Notes under the pieces: model-generated
What the model was told of the DNA's origin: nothing
Databases searched by the model: none
The model's input: the letters and a program-made list of their open reading frames with translations, nothing else
Made by a program: the position numbers and the translations under genes
Shown: positions 36,585 through 44,109 of the stretch, piece after piece
Numbering within the stretch: the first letter of the stretch is position 1
Layout of the letters: the number at the start of each line of letters is the position of its first letter
Origin: Trebonia sp963822615
Lineage (GTDB): Bacteria; Actinomycetota; Actinomycetes; Streptosporangiales; Streptosporangiaceae
NCBI GenBank assembly: GCA_963822615.1
Contig: CAWGIM010000021.1
Span: 372,001 to 436,000 of the forward strand
Length of the DNA: 64,000 nt
Reading direction: 5' to 3'

Positions 36585-36760
36585 GAATACACGGTAGGGC
36601 CGCGCGCGACCGGAGCTGCAATCGAAGGGGATTCTTAAGGATTCCTGAAGAAAATCGATGCCGCACTCGCAGCCAGGCCAGGGTGCAGTTCAGCCCCGGG
36701 GTGATTCCTAGCCCACGCAGAAGCTGGCCGGCTTAATCGCAGAAGCTCACCGGGAACCCT
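36585..36760. promoter_or_regulatory. divergent promoter region, RR/HK versus electron-transfer cluster
   Basis: A 176-base gap with AT-richer sequence at 36620-36660. The TACCGT box of the regulator gene is at 36591-36596. It is the likely place for autoregulation by the response regulator; no clear direct-repeat operator stood out. Confidence 0.4.
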
Positions 36761-37138
36761 GTGCCCGTGAAACGAACCAACTACGCGGCATCGGCCCGGG
36801 CCCGTGACGAGGGACTGCGCCGGGTCAAGAAGGTCACCTGGCGGGTCGGGCTGCTCTCGGCGGCCGCCGCCGCCGTCATCGGGGCCAAGTTCGCGAACAT
36901 CACCGCGGCCCTGCCGCATATCTCATTCGACGGCTCGTCCGCGCCCGCCGGATCGTCGTCCACCGGCTCTTCGTCCTCGTCTTCCCCGTCCGGGCTCGCG
37001 CCCTCGTCCGGTGTGTCGCAGGCCCCCGGCGGCAGCGGCAGCGGCGGCAGCAGCAGCGGCAGCGGCGGCAGCGGCACCAGCGGCGGCGGCGGCAGCGGCA
37101 CCAGCGGCGGTACCACCACGACCAGCGGCGGTTCCTGA
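36761..37138 (+). CDS. small membrane-anchored protein with Ser/Gly-rich tail
   Basis: A 125-aa protein with a basic N-terminus, one membrane helix (about 28-50) and an extracytoplasmic tail (60-125) made almost only of Ser, Gly and Thr. No enzymatic domain is visible. GTG at 36761 or 36767 could start it. It precedes the ferric-reductase-like gene by 4 bases, so it is probably part of that unit, perhaps as an anchor or a substrate of modification; this is inference. The repetitive tail is encoded by GGCAGC-type triplets. Confidence 0.65.
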   Translation: MPVKRTNYAASARARDEGLRRVKKVTWRVGLLSAAAAAVIGAKFANITAALPHISFDGSSAPAGSSSTGSSSSSSPSGLAPSSGVSQAPGGSGSGGSSSGSGGSGTSGGGGSGTSGGTTTTSGGS

Positions 37139-37142
37139 GCCG

Positions 37143-38276
37143 ATGCCCGCCATCACCACCGCCGCGGTCGCCACCGCCACCAGCCCGCTCTGGTTCGCCA
37201 GCCGCGCGACCGGGCTGATCGCACTCGCCCTGCTGACCGGGACCGTGGTGCTTGGCGTGCTGACCTCCGTGCGGTTCGCGAGCCCGGCCTGGCCCCGGTT
37301 CGTCACCGTCGGGCTGCACCGCAGCATCTCGCTGCTGACGATCGTGTTCACCGGGCTGCACGTGCTCACCACGGTCACCGACCCGTTCGCCTCGATCAGC
37401 GTGGTCTCGGCGGTGATCCCGTTCACGTCGGGCTACCGGCGGGTCTGGCTCGGGTTCGGCGCCGTGGCCTTCGACCTGCTGGTGGCGGTGCTGATCACCA
37501 GCCTGCTGCGGACGCGGCTCAGCCCGCGGGCCTGGCGGGCGGTGCACTGGGCCGGCTACGCGTGCTGGCCGGTGGCCCTGGTCCACGGCCTGGGCACCGG
37601 TACCGACGGCGCCGCCCGCTGGGTCCTCGCGCTCACCGCGGCCTGCGCGCTGGCGGTCGCGGCGGCGGCGGCCTGGCGGCTGATCGCCGGCTGGCCCGCG
37701 CACGCGGGGCTCCGGCTGGCCGCGGCGGGCGCCGCGGTCGTGATGGCCCTCGCCATCGCCGGCTGGGCCTGGACGGGGCCGCTGCGTCCGGGCTGGGCAC
37801 GCCGGGCCGGGACGCCGGCCGGGCTGCTGGCGCGGTCGGCGGGCGATGTCGGCCCCGCCGCCGGATCGGCCGGCGGCGGGAGCGGTGCGGCCGCTGCCGG
37901 TTCCCGGTTGACCGCGTTCCCGGCCGTTCCGTTCCAGGCACCGCTAGCGGGCACGGTCGCGTTCGGGCCGGGGGCGGCCGCGGCTGACCGCACGGTGACC
38001 CTGGCGATGGCGGACGGGCGCGCGGTGCGGCTGAAGATCGTGATCAGCGGGCCGGCCGTGCAGGGCGGGGTCGAGATGACCGCCAGCAGCGTCAGCCTCG
38101 GCCCGGCGTCCGCTCCCGGCCGGTTTTCCGGACGGCTCGTGGCGCTGGAGGGGTCAGTGATGCAGGCGGTCGTCAGCGGGGCGGGGCAGCGCCTGGCGCT
38201 GGCGATCGACCTGACCAGCCAGACCAGCACCGCGGTCAGCGGGACGGTAACCGCCCAGCGTCAGGCAGCCGGGTGA
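37143..38276 (+). CDS. ferric reductase-like transmembrane protein
   Basis: A 377-aa protein with about six helices in the first 215 residues. His residues in VGLHRSISL, FTGLHVLTTV, AVHWAGY and ALVHGLGTG are spaced as heme ligands of ferric-reductase-like or cytochrome-b-type proteins. Residues from about 260 form a Gly/Ala-rich linker and a beta-rich, presumably extracytoplasmic, domain. No FAD/NAD domain is fused; the NuoF-like protein encoded next could supply electrons from NADH through the ferredoxin (inference). ATG 37143 follows the small-protein gene directly. Confidence 0.8.
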   Translation: MPAITTAAVATATSPLWFASRATGLIALALLTGTVVLGVLTSVRFASPAWPRFVTVGLHRSISLLTIVFTGLHVLTTVTDPFASISVVSAVIPFTSGYRRVWLGFGAVAFDLLVAVLITSLLRTRLSPRAWRAVHWAGYACWPVALVHGLGTGTDGAARWVLALTAACALAVAAAAAWRLIAGWPAHAGLRLAAAGAAVVMALAIAGWAWTGPLRPGWARRAGTPAGLLARSAGDVGPAAGSAGGGSGAAAAGSRLTAFPAVPFQAPLAGTVAFGPGAAAADRTVTLAMADGRAVRLKIVISGPAVQGGVEMTASSVSLGPASAPGRFSGRLVALEGSVMQAVVSGAGQRLALAIDLTSQTSTAVSGTVTAQRQAAG

Positions 38277-38331
38277 GCCCGGTGAGGCCGTGCCGGGCGC
38301 CAGGCGGAAATCAACCAGAAGGGGGCTCTCT

Positions 38332-39750
38332 GTGACCGGCGAGATGGCAGAGCTGGCGGGCGACGCGGAAGCGGCCGGGACCGTCGGGCCGGGCGAGAAC
38401 GCGGGCCTGTCCCGGGTGCTTCCGCCCGCCCGGGTACCGGACCTGCGCGCCCACCAGCGGCGGTACGGGCCGGGCGGGCTGCGCGGCCGGGCGCTGACCG
38501 ACGAGACGGCGCGGGCCGGGCTCACCGGGCGGGGCGGGGCGGCCTACCCCATGGCACGAAAGATCCAGGCGGTGCGCGAGCGGGCGGGCCTGCGCGGTTC
38601 GGTGGTCATCGCCAACGGGATGGAGTCCGAGCCCGCCAGCGCGAAGGACGCCTCCCTGCTGGCACTGGCCCCGCACCTGGTCCTCGACGGGATCGCCCTG
38701 GCGGCCGAGGCGGCCGGGGCGCGGTCCGCCTACCTCTGCGTACGGCGGCCGGCCCAGGCGGACGCGCTCGCCGCCGCGGTGGCCGAGCGGGCCGGGTACG
38801 ACCCGGTTGCCGTCCAACTCGCCCTGGTCCCCGAGCGGTATGTCGCCAGCGCGGAGTCATCCCTGGTCAGATTCCTGAACGGCGGCCCCGCGCTGCCCGC
38901 CTTCACCCCGCCGCGGCCGTTCGAGCGGGGCGTGCGCGGCCGTCCCACCCTGGTCAGCAACGTGGAGACGCTGGCCAACCTGGCACTGATCAGCCGGCAC
39001 GGGGCGGGCTGGTTCCGCTCGGCCGGCACGCCCTCCGCACCGGGCACGGCACTGGTCACGGTGTCCGGGGCGGTGCGGCGGCCGGGCGTTCACGAGGTCG
39101 CCTTCGGCACGCCCATGCGGGACGTGCTGGCGCTGGCCGGCGGGGCCGGCGAGGTCGGCGGTGTCCAGGCGGTGCTGGCCGGGGGGTTCTTCGGGAGCTG
39201 GCTGCCGGGCGGCGCGGCCCTCGACACCCCGGCCGCCCCCGATGCCCTGCGGTCGGCCGGCGCGTCGTTCGGCGCCGGCGTCTTCCTCGTCCTGCCCGCC
39301 TGGGGCTGCGGGCTGGCCGAGACGGCCCGGGTGGTGCGGTACCTGGCCCGGCAGAGCGCGGGCCAGTGCGGCCCCTGCCTGAACGGCCTGCCCGCCATCG
39401 CCGACGCGTTCGACCAGGTAGCGTTCGGCGGCCCCGAAGGCCAGGGACCCGCAGGCCGGGGCCTCGCAGGCCAGGGACCCGAAGGCCGGAGACCCGAAGG
39501 CCGGGGACCCAGCGGCCGGCGCGGCCACGACCGCGCGCTGCGCTGGCTGCGGGAGCTGTGCGGGCTGGTCGAGGGCCGCGGTGCGTGCCACCTGCCCGAT
39601 GGCGTGGCCCGGCTGACCGCCAGCACGCTGCGGGTCTTCGCGGACCACATCCCCGCCCACGCGGCCGGCCCCTGCCTGGCAGCCCGGGGCCGCCCGGCCT
39701 TTACGGTTCCATCCGGGCGACGGGAACCGGAACCGGGGCGAGCGCGTTGA
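38332..39750 (+). CDS. NuoF-like NADH:acceptor oxidoreductase flavoprotein
   Basis: A 472-aa protein related to complex I subunit F. LTGRGGAAYPMARK (about 62) is the FMN/NADH region, and an SLBB-like domain (LVTVSGAVRRPG) is present. The C-terminal Fe-S region reads SAGQCGPCLNG plus GACHLPDG, so the first Cys of the usual CxxCxxC is Ala, leaving three ligands. A collagen-like insert of GPEGR-type pentads (39431-39520) separates them. GTG 38332 is preceded by AGAAGGGGG. The stop overlaps the ferredoxin start (TTGA). It probably transfers electrons from NADH to the ferredoxin and membrane partner. Confidence 0.82.
   Translation: MTGEMAELAGDAEAAGTVGPGENAGLSRVLPPARVPDLRAHQRRYGPGGLRGRALTDETARAGLTGRGGAAYPMARKIQAVRERAGLRGSVVIANGMESEPASAKDASLLALAPHLVLDGIALAAEAAGARSAYLCVRRPAQADALAAAVAERAGYDPVAVQLALVPERYVASAESSLVRFLNGGPALPAFTPPRPFERGVRGRPTLVSNVETLANLALISRHGAGWFRSAGTPSAPGTALVTVSGAVRRPGVHEVAFGTPMRDVLALAGGAGEVGGVQAVLAGGFFGSWLPGGAALDTPAAPDALRSAGASFGAGVFLVLPAWGCGLAETARVVRYLARQSAGQCGPCLNGLPAIADAFDQVAFGGPEGQGPAGRGLAGQGPEGRRPEGRGPSGRRGHDRALRWLRELCGLVEGRGACHLPDGVARLTASTLRVFADHIPAHAAGPCLAARGRPAFTVPSGRREPEPGRAR
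39431..39520 (+). repeat. 15-base repeats in NuoF-like gene
   Basis: About six 15-base units related to GGACCCGAAGGCCGG encode Gly-Pro-Glu-Gly-Arg type pentads within the Fe-S domain. Confidence 0.8.
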
Positions 39751-39950
39751 GTACCCGGCTGCGGGTGAACCCGCTGCTGTGCGCGGCTCACGGGGTCTGC
39801 GCCGAGCTGCTGCCCGAACTGATCAGCCTGGACCCGTGGGGGTACCCGGTGCTGGCCCCCGGGCCGGTTCCGCCCGAGCTGGCCCCGCTGGCCAGGCGGG
39901 CCGTCACCGCCTGCCCGGCCCTCGCGCTGCTGCTGGTGGCAGCGGATTGA
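39747..39950 (+). CDS. small ferredoxin, probably 3Fe-4S
   Basis: A 67-aa protein starting at a TTG that overlaps the NuoF-like stop. Three cysteines fit a single cluster: CAAHGVC near residue 12 and a later CPALAL. This C-x5-C...C-P pattern matches the 3Fe-4S or modified 4Fe-4S ferredoxins of actinomycetes that serve oxidoreductases and P450s. Its likely role is electron carriage between the NuoF-like flavoprotein and the membrane protein. Confidence 0.82.
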   Translation: MSTRLRVNPLLCAAHGVCAELLPELISLDPWGYPVLAPGPVPPELAPLARRAVTACPALALLLVAAD

Positions 39951-39999
39951 CCTGCGGAAAGAAACGTGGCCGTAACGATTGCAGGCGACTATGTGAGGA

Positions 40000-41835
40000 A
40001 TGGAGCATTTCCCCCCGGGAAACGGGGCCACCCGGACTGGACCGCCGCATGGCTACCTGCCGATCGAGGAGCACGGGATCGTCGGTGACCTGCGTACGGT
40101 CGCCCTGATCGGCACCGACGGCACGGTCGACTGGTACTGCCCGGCCCGTTTCGACGCCCCCAGCCTGTTCGGCGCGCTGCTGGACAAGGACAAGGGCGGC
40201 TACTTCTCGCTCAAGGCCAGGACCAGCTACGCCAAGCCGAAGCAGCTCTACCTGCCGGACACCAACATCCTGCTCACCCGGTTCCAGGGCAAGGACGCGG
40301 TGGGGGAGGTCATCGACTTCATGGTGCCCGACACCAAGCCCACCGGGAAGTCCCGCGACCTGCTGGTCCGGCAGGCCCGCGCGGTCCGCGGGCGGGCCAC
40401 CTTCGAGCTGGCCTGCCACCCGGCCTTCGACTACGCCCGGCTGGGCCACGACGTGCAGATCGTCGAGGGCACCGGCGCGGTCTTCACCTCGCCGCTGGGC
40501 CGCGCGGTGCTGCGCACCAACGTCAACCTGAAGGCCGAGGACAACGGCGTGGCCGCCACCTTCACCCTCGACGAGGGGGAGAGCGCCGACTTCCACCTGG
40601 AGTGGAACGGCGAGGTCAGGCCGCTGCAAGCGGGCGAGACAGACGAGCTGTTCGGCCGCACCCAGGACTTCTGGCAGGGCTGGCTGGCCCAGTCCAGGTA
40701 CCGGGGCCGCTGGCGGGAGATGGTGCAGCGTTCCGCCCTGGCGCTCAAGCTGCTGGTCTACCACCCGACCGGCGCGCTGGTGGCCGCGCCGACCACGTCG
40801 CTGCCGGAGGAGCCGGGCGGCACCCGCAACTGGGACTACCGCTACGCCTGGCTGCGGGACGCCTCGTTCACCGTCTACTCGCTGATGCGGCTCGGCTTCC
40901 TCGAGGAGGCCGCCAGCTTCATGGACTGGCTGCAGAAGCGGTGCGAGGCCGCCACCGCCGAGCGCGACGTGATGATCATGTACACCGTCGACGGCAGCGA
41001 CCACCTGCCCGAGGTCACCCTGGACCACCTGGCGGGCTATAACGGGGCCAAGCCGGTGCGGATCGGCAACGGCGCGGTCGGTCAGCGCCAGCTCGACGTG
41101 TACGGCGAGCTGATGGACTCGGTGTACCTCTACAACCGGGAAGTGCCGATCTCCTACGACCTGTGGACCGGCCTGTCCAAGCGGCTCGACTGGCTGAGCA
41201 AGCACTGGACCGAGCCGGACGAGGGGGTCTGGGAGATCCGCGGCCCGCGCCGCCGCTTCACCTACTCCGCGCTGATGACCTGGGTCGCCTACGACCGGGC
41301 GGCCCGGGTGGCCCGCGACCGCGGGCTGCCCGCCCCGGTCGAGCGCTGGCGCAAGCTGGCCGCCCAGGCGCACCGCTTCGTTCAGGAGCAGTGCTGGGAC
41401 CCGGACCTGAAGACCTACGTGATGTACCCGGGCAGCCAGCTGCTTGACGCCTCGCTGCTGGTCATGCCGCTGGTCAAGTTCGCCGGGCCGACCGACCCGC
41501 GGTTCCTCGCCACCCTGGACCGGATCGGCGACGAGCTGGTGTCCGACAGCCTGGTCAACCGCTACGCGCTGACCGGGGTGGACGGCATCGCCGACGGCGA
41601 GGGCACCTTCAGCCTGTGCTCCTTCTGGTACGTGGAGGCGCTGACCAGGGCGGGCCGCGTCCGCGAGGCCCGGATGGTATTCGAGAAGATGCTCACCTAC
41701 GCCAACCACCTGGGCCTGTACGCCGAGCAGGTTGGCCACTCAGGCGAGGCGCTGGGCAACTTCCCCCAGGCCTTCACCCACCTGGCCCTGATCAGCGCGG
41801 CGATCAACCTGGACCAGGCCCTCGACCGCCAGTAA
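40000..41835 (+). CDS. glycoside hydrolase family 15 protein
   Basis: A 611-aa GH15 enzyme with the N-terminal super-sandwich domain (YLPIEEHGIVGDLRTVALIG) and the alpha/alpha barrel: NWDYRYAWLRDASF, EPDEGVWEIRG and DGEGTFSLCSFWYVEAL, where the two catalytic Glu are expected. GH15 includes glucoamylases, glucodextranases and actinobacterial trehalases of about this length; trehalase is the best guess but is not proven. There is no signal peptide, so it is cytosolic. It lies 49 bases after the ferredoxin gene and may have its own promoter. Confidence 0.9.
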   Translation: MEHFPPGNGATRTGPPHGYLPIEEHGIVGDLRTVALIGTDGTVDWYCPARFDAPSLFGALLDKDKGGYFSLKARTSYAKPKQLYLPDTNILLTRFQGKDAVGEVIDFMVPDTKPTGKSRDLLVRQARAVRGRATFELACHPAFDYARLGHDVQIVEGTGAVFTSPLGRAVLRTNVNLKAEDNGVAATFTLDEGESADFHLEWNGEVRPLQAGETDELFGRTQDFWQGWLAQSRYRGRWREMVQRSALALKLLVYHPTGALVAAPTTSLPEEPGGTRNWDYRYAWLRDASFTVYSLMRLGFLEEAASFMDWLQKRCEAATAERDVMIMYTVDGSDHLPEVTLDHLAGYNGAKPVRIGNGAVGQRQLDVYGELMDSVYLYNREVPISYDLWTGLSKRLDWLSKHWTEPDEGVWEIRGPRRRFTYSALMTWVAYDRAARVARDRGLPAPVERWRKLAAQAHRFVQEQCWDPDLKTYVMYPGSQLLDASLLVMPLVKFAGPTDPRFLATLDRIGDELVSDSLVNRYALTGVDGIADGEGTFSLCSFWYVEALTRAGRVREARMVFEKMLTYANHLGLYAEQVGHSGEALGNFPQAFTHLALISAAINLDQALDRQ

Positions 41836-41948
41836 CCCGCGCCCGGCGGGTAAGCGTGATCTTCGACCGCTCGCACTCTTAACGCCTACTGCCACCGAAG
41901 GGCCAGTCCGGGCCGATCGCCGCCCCAGCGCCGCTCGGCGTGGAGCGC

Positions 41949-41980
41949 CGTTCCTGAGCGCAGCCGTTCCTGAGCGCAGC
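41949..41980 (+). repeat. 16-base direct repeat, 2 copies
   Basis: CGTTCCTGAGCGCAGC occurs twice in direct succession. Confidence 0.85.
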
Positions 41981-42087
41981 GGAGGACACTGGTCCATAGT
42001 TACTTAGAGTAGTCATTTCGGTGACTAGGGTCAAAGTGGCGGATATCAGTATGCCGCATGTCACATAGTCATGCAGTGCCATGTACA

Positions 42088-42110
42088 GTGCATTGTGTTG
42101 CGATTGGCAC
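42088..42110. promoter_or_regulatory. candidate operator upstream of XRE gene
   Basis: The complement of this 23-base stretch shares TGCCAATCGC and CAATGCAC blocks with 43992-44014 upstream of the DUF397 operon. It ends 50 bases before the XRE start, a reasonable autoregulatory location. Confidence 0.35.
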
Positions 42111-42160
42111 GATAGCCACCTGGTCCCCGTCGATCGGGAGGTCGCCTGGTACCACGGAGC

Positions 42161-43009
42161 GTGATGTCGTACATGAGCGAACCGCGTTTGGCTGAAGACC
42201 CGAATGTGCTACGCCGCAAGCTCGGGATCGAACTCCGGAAGCATCGGGAGTCCCTGCACTTCAAGCAGCAGGAGGCCGCGGACCAGCTTGACTGGTCGCT
42301 GTCTAAGCTCATCAGGATCGAGAAGGGCGCGCACGCCGTTTCCGTGGGCGACCTCAGGTCGGTGATCGATGTGTACAAGATCACCGATGAGGTCGAGATC
42401 GCCACCCTTCTGGCGACGGCCCGGCGTGCCCGCGGTCAGTCTTGGTGGAGTCGCTACCGAGATGTCGTCTCACCGCAGTTTGCCCGCTACCTCGGTCACG
42501 AGGGCATGGCCGACACCTTCCGGGTGTTCCACCCGTACTTGATCCCGGGACTGTTGCAGACTGAAGAGTACGCGACCGAACTCCTGAAGGTGCTGGAGGA
42601 TCAAAAGGCGGCCCAGCTGCTGGTGGACCTCAAGATGGCGCGGCAGGAACTGCTCTTCTCTCAGCCAGGGTTGTCCTTCACCTTCATCATGGGCGAAGAG
42701 GCGCTCCATCGCCTGGTCGGCGGTCCGCGGGTGATGCAGCGGCAACGTGAGCGTCTCGCTGACCTTGGAAGCCGGAGCAACGTGGCGTTGCGGGTGGTGC
42801 CGTACTCGGCAGGCGCCTACCCCGGGTTGCTCGGGCCGTTCGTGATGCTGGCGTTGATGGAGAGCGGGGAGGACGTGCTTTTCCAGGAGAGCGTCGGCGG
42901 CGACCAGCTGGTACGCGATGACCCGGAGACGATGGCGAGGTACGCCGAGTATTTCGAGGCGATGGCGGACCAGTGCCTGCCGCTAGACCAGATCCCGCTG
43001 AGCAGTTGA
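42161..43009 (+). CDS. XRE-family regulator with DUF5753
   Basis: A 282-aa protein with an N-terminal HTH (LGIELRKHRESLHFKQQEAADQLDWSLSKLIRIEKG, about 18-53) and a C-terminal DUF5753 domain (FHPYLIPGLLQTEEYATEL onward, 120-275). This is the WhiJ-like regulator family of actinomycetes, usually encoded beside a small DUF397 protein that acts with it. Here the DUF397 gene is 0.7 kb away on the opposite strand, with two membrane-protein genes between. GTG 42161, ATG 42164 and ATG 42173 are all possible starts. Confidence 0.9.
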   Translation: MMSYMSEPRLAEDPNVLRRKLGIELRKHRESLHFKQQEAADQLDWSLSKLIRIEKGAHAVSVGDLRSVIDVYKITDEVEIATLLATARRARGQSWWSRYRDVVSPQFARYLGHEGMADTFRVFHPYLIPGLLQTEEYATELLKVLEDQKAAQLLVDLKMARQELLFSQPGLSFTFIMGEEALHRLVGGPRVMQRQRERLADLGSRSNVALRVVPYSAGAYPGLLGPFVMLALMESGEDVLFQESVGGDQLVRDDPETMARYAEYFEAMADQCLPLDQIPLSS

Positions 43010-43067
43010 CTTCACCCGACAGTTGCGGTCATTCGGTCCTCTGGCCCGGCTACACGTAGGAGAAACG

Positions 43068-43502
43068 ATGGCGGTGGTCCCACCGCCGCGCGATTCGTCG
43101 CGCGGCAAAGCAACTGCTGCACGTCCCTCGGCTCAGCCGTACCCTAAGACCGTGGTTGAGCTTTTCTACGCGGTCGTTGACGATGACAAGCGCACCGTGA
43201 ACAGCATCCGGATCTTGGATCGGCTCACCGGCATACTGATCATCGCTATCTGTACCGGCTGTGCCCTCGCGTACGGTATTGCTGCCGCGACTAAGGGCTT
43301 TCACTTCCACAATTTTTCGCTGCCGGAGCTGATTCCTGGCGGCGTAGTCGGCGGTGGAACGTTGACTTACCTAGTCAGACGCTTGCGTCTGCGGTTCAGG
43401 CGTCGGCGTGGTGCCGCCGCGAAGGACGCCAGGTCGACCACAGAGATCTCATTGGCGTCGAATCATACGCAAGCCCTGCCAGGAGGGACACCGACCCAAT
43501 GA
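43068..43502 (+). CDS. small membrane protein, unrecognised
   Basis: A 144-aa protein starting at an ATG with TAGGAG seven bases upstream. A Pro/Arg-rich cytosolic N-terminus is followed by two membrane helices (LTGILIIAICTGCALAYGIAA and LIPGGVVGGGTLTYLV) and a basic C-terminus (RRLRLRFRRRRGA). No family was recognised. It follows the XRE gene by 58 bases on the same strand, and its last 107 bases overlap the convergent gene at 43396-43689. Base composition is lower in GC than the neighbouring regions. Confidence 0.65.
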   Translation: MAVVPPPRDSSRGKATAARPSAQPYPKTVVELFYAVVDDDKRTVNSIRILDRLTGILIIAICTGCALAYGIAAATKGFHFHNFSLPELIPGGVVGGGTLTYLVRRLRLRFRRRRGAAAKDARSTTEISLASNHTQALPGGTPTQ

Positions 43503-43689
43503 CGGTCGCCCAGATGGCAATCCGTGCCGTGCCGGTGGCGGCCAGGCTGGAAAACGTGGCGGCTGCCGTTCCTAGCACGCCAGATAGCGCGCAGTAGGCC
43601 AGCAGGTCCGGCTGCCCGGGGCCCTCGTCTGGGGTATCGCGGTGGTGAGCCAGCGTCGCCAGCCCGCCCCGCCCGTGGTTCTCGTTCAT
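43396..43689 (-). CDS. small membrane protein coupled to DUF397 gene
   Basis: A 97-aa protein with two predicted helices (LLAYCALSGVLGTAAATFSSLAA and IAIWATVIGSVSLLAGLAY) after a polar N-terminus. Its ATG overlaps the DUF397 stop (ATGA), which supports real translation. The 3' end overlaps the opposite-strand gene ending at 43502. No family was recognised. It may be functionally tied to the DUF397/XRE set. Confidence 0.6.
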   Translation of the reverse strand: MNENHGRGGLATLAHHRDTPDEGPGQPDLLAYCALSGVLGTAAATFSSLAATGTARIAIWATVIGSVSLLAGLAYDSTPMRSLWSTWRPSRRHHADA

Positions 43690-43892
43690 GTTTCCCGGCT
43701 GGCCGGGTCGCGGTTCAGTGCGTTCACGAAACCGCTCCACTGATTGAGGGTGAACCTGAGTATTGGGCCTTCAGCCTGGGTCGAGTCACGGATTAACACA
43801 TGTCCTTGACCGGTCGCCACCTCGACGCACTCGCTAGTGAAGGATGCGCGGCTTTTACGCCATTCCGGCTGCGTGAAGCCAACCGTAGCCAT
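43686..43892 (-). CDS. DUF397 domain protein
   Basis: A 68-aa protein with the DUF397 hallmarks W-R-K-S-x-x-S (EWRKSRASF), CVEVA and a late VLIRDST...F...W..F segment. DUF397 proteins pair with XRE/DUF5753 regulators and may act as antitoxin-like or modulator partners. The start is preceded by GGGGAGCGG. It is the first gene of a two-gene minus-strand unit. Confidence 0.88.
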   Translation of the reverse strand: MATVGFTQPEWRKSRASFTSECVEVATGQGHVLIRDSTQAEGPILRFTLNQWSGFVNALNRDPASRET

Positions 43893-43991
43893 TTTCCGCT
43901 CCCCGCTCGTGGTAGCAGAAGTCTAAATAGCAGCCCAACACCCTGTCCAGGCAGTTAGGGGAATTTAACTCAGCGTGATTATCGTCGCTCT

Positions 43992-44014
43992 CTGCAATCG
44001 CTGTGCAATTGCAC
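43992..44014. promoter_or_regulatory. candidate operator upstream of DUF397 operon
   Basis: Contains the perfect 12-base palindrome GTGCAATTGCAC (44003-44014) and shares AATCGC plus CAAT/GCAC blocks with 42088-42110. It lies 100 bases upstream of the DUF397 start. Confidence 0.35.
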
Positions 44015-44109
44015 GGTCGCCAGTGTTGTCACTTGCGCATTTCCGAAACCGCCCTGGCTGGGAGTTCTCAGGTCCCAGCCCAGGCGCTCCGGCCCGGCCG
44101 CCCTGTCCG

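Larger units (their letters stand above)
41836..42160. other. 325-base intergenic region upstream of the XRE gene
   Basis: Holds two perfect adjacent 16-base copies (41949-41980), an inverted repeat TAGTCA/TGACTA (42010-42027), and an AT-rich promoter-like section to 42110 including the motif at 42088-42110. GC content falls clearly after 41990. Confidence 0.6.
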
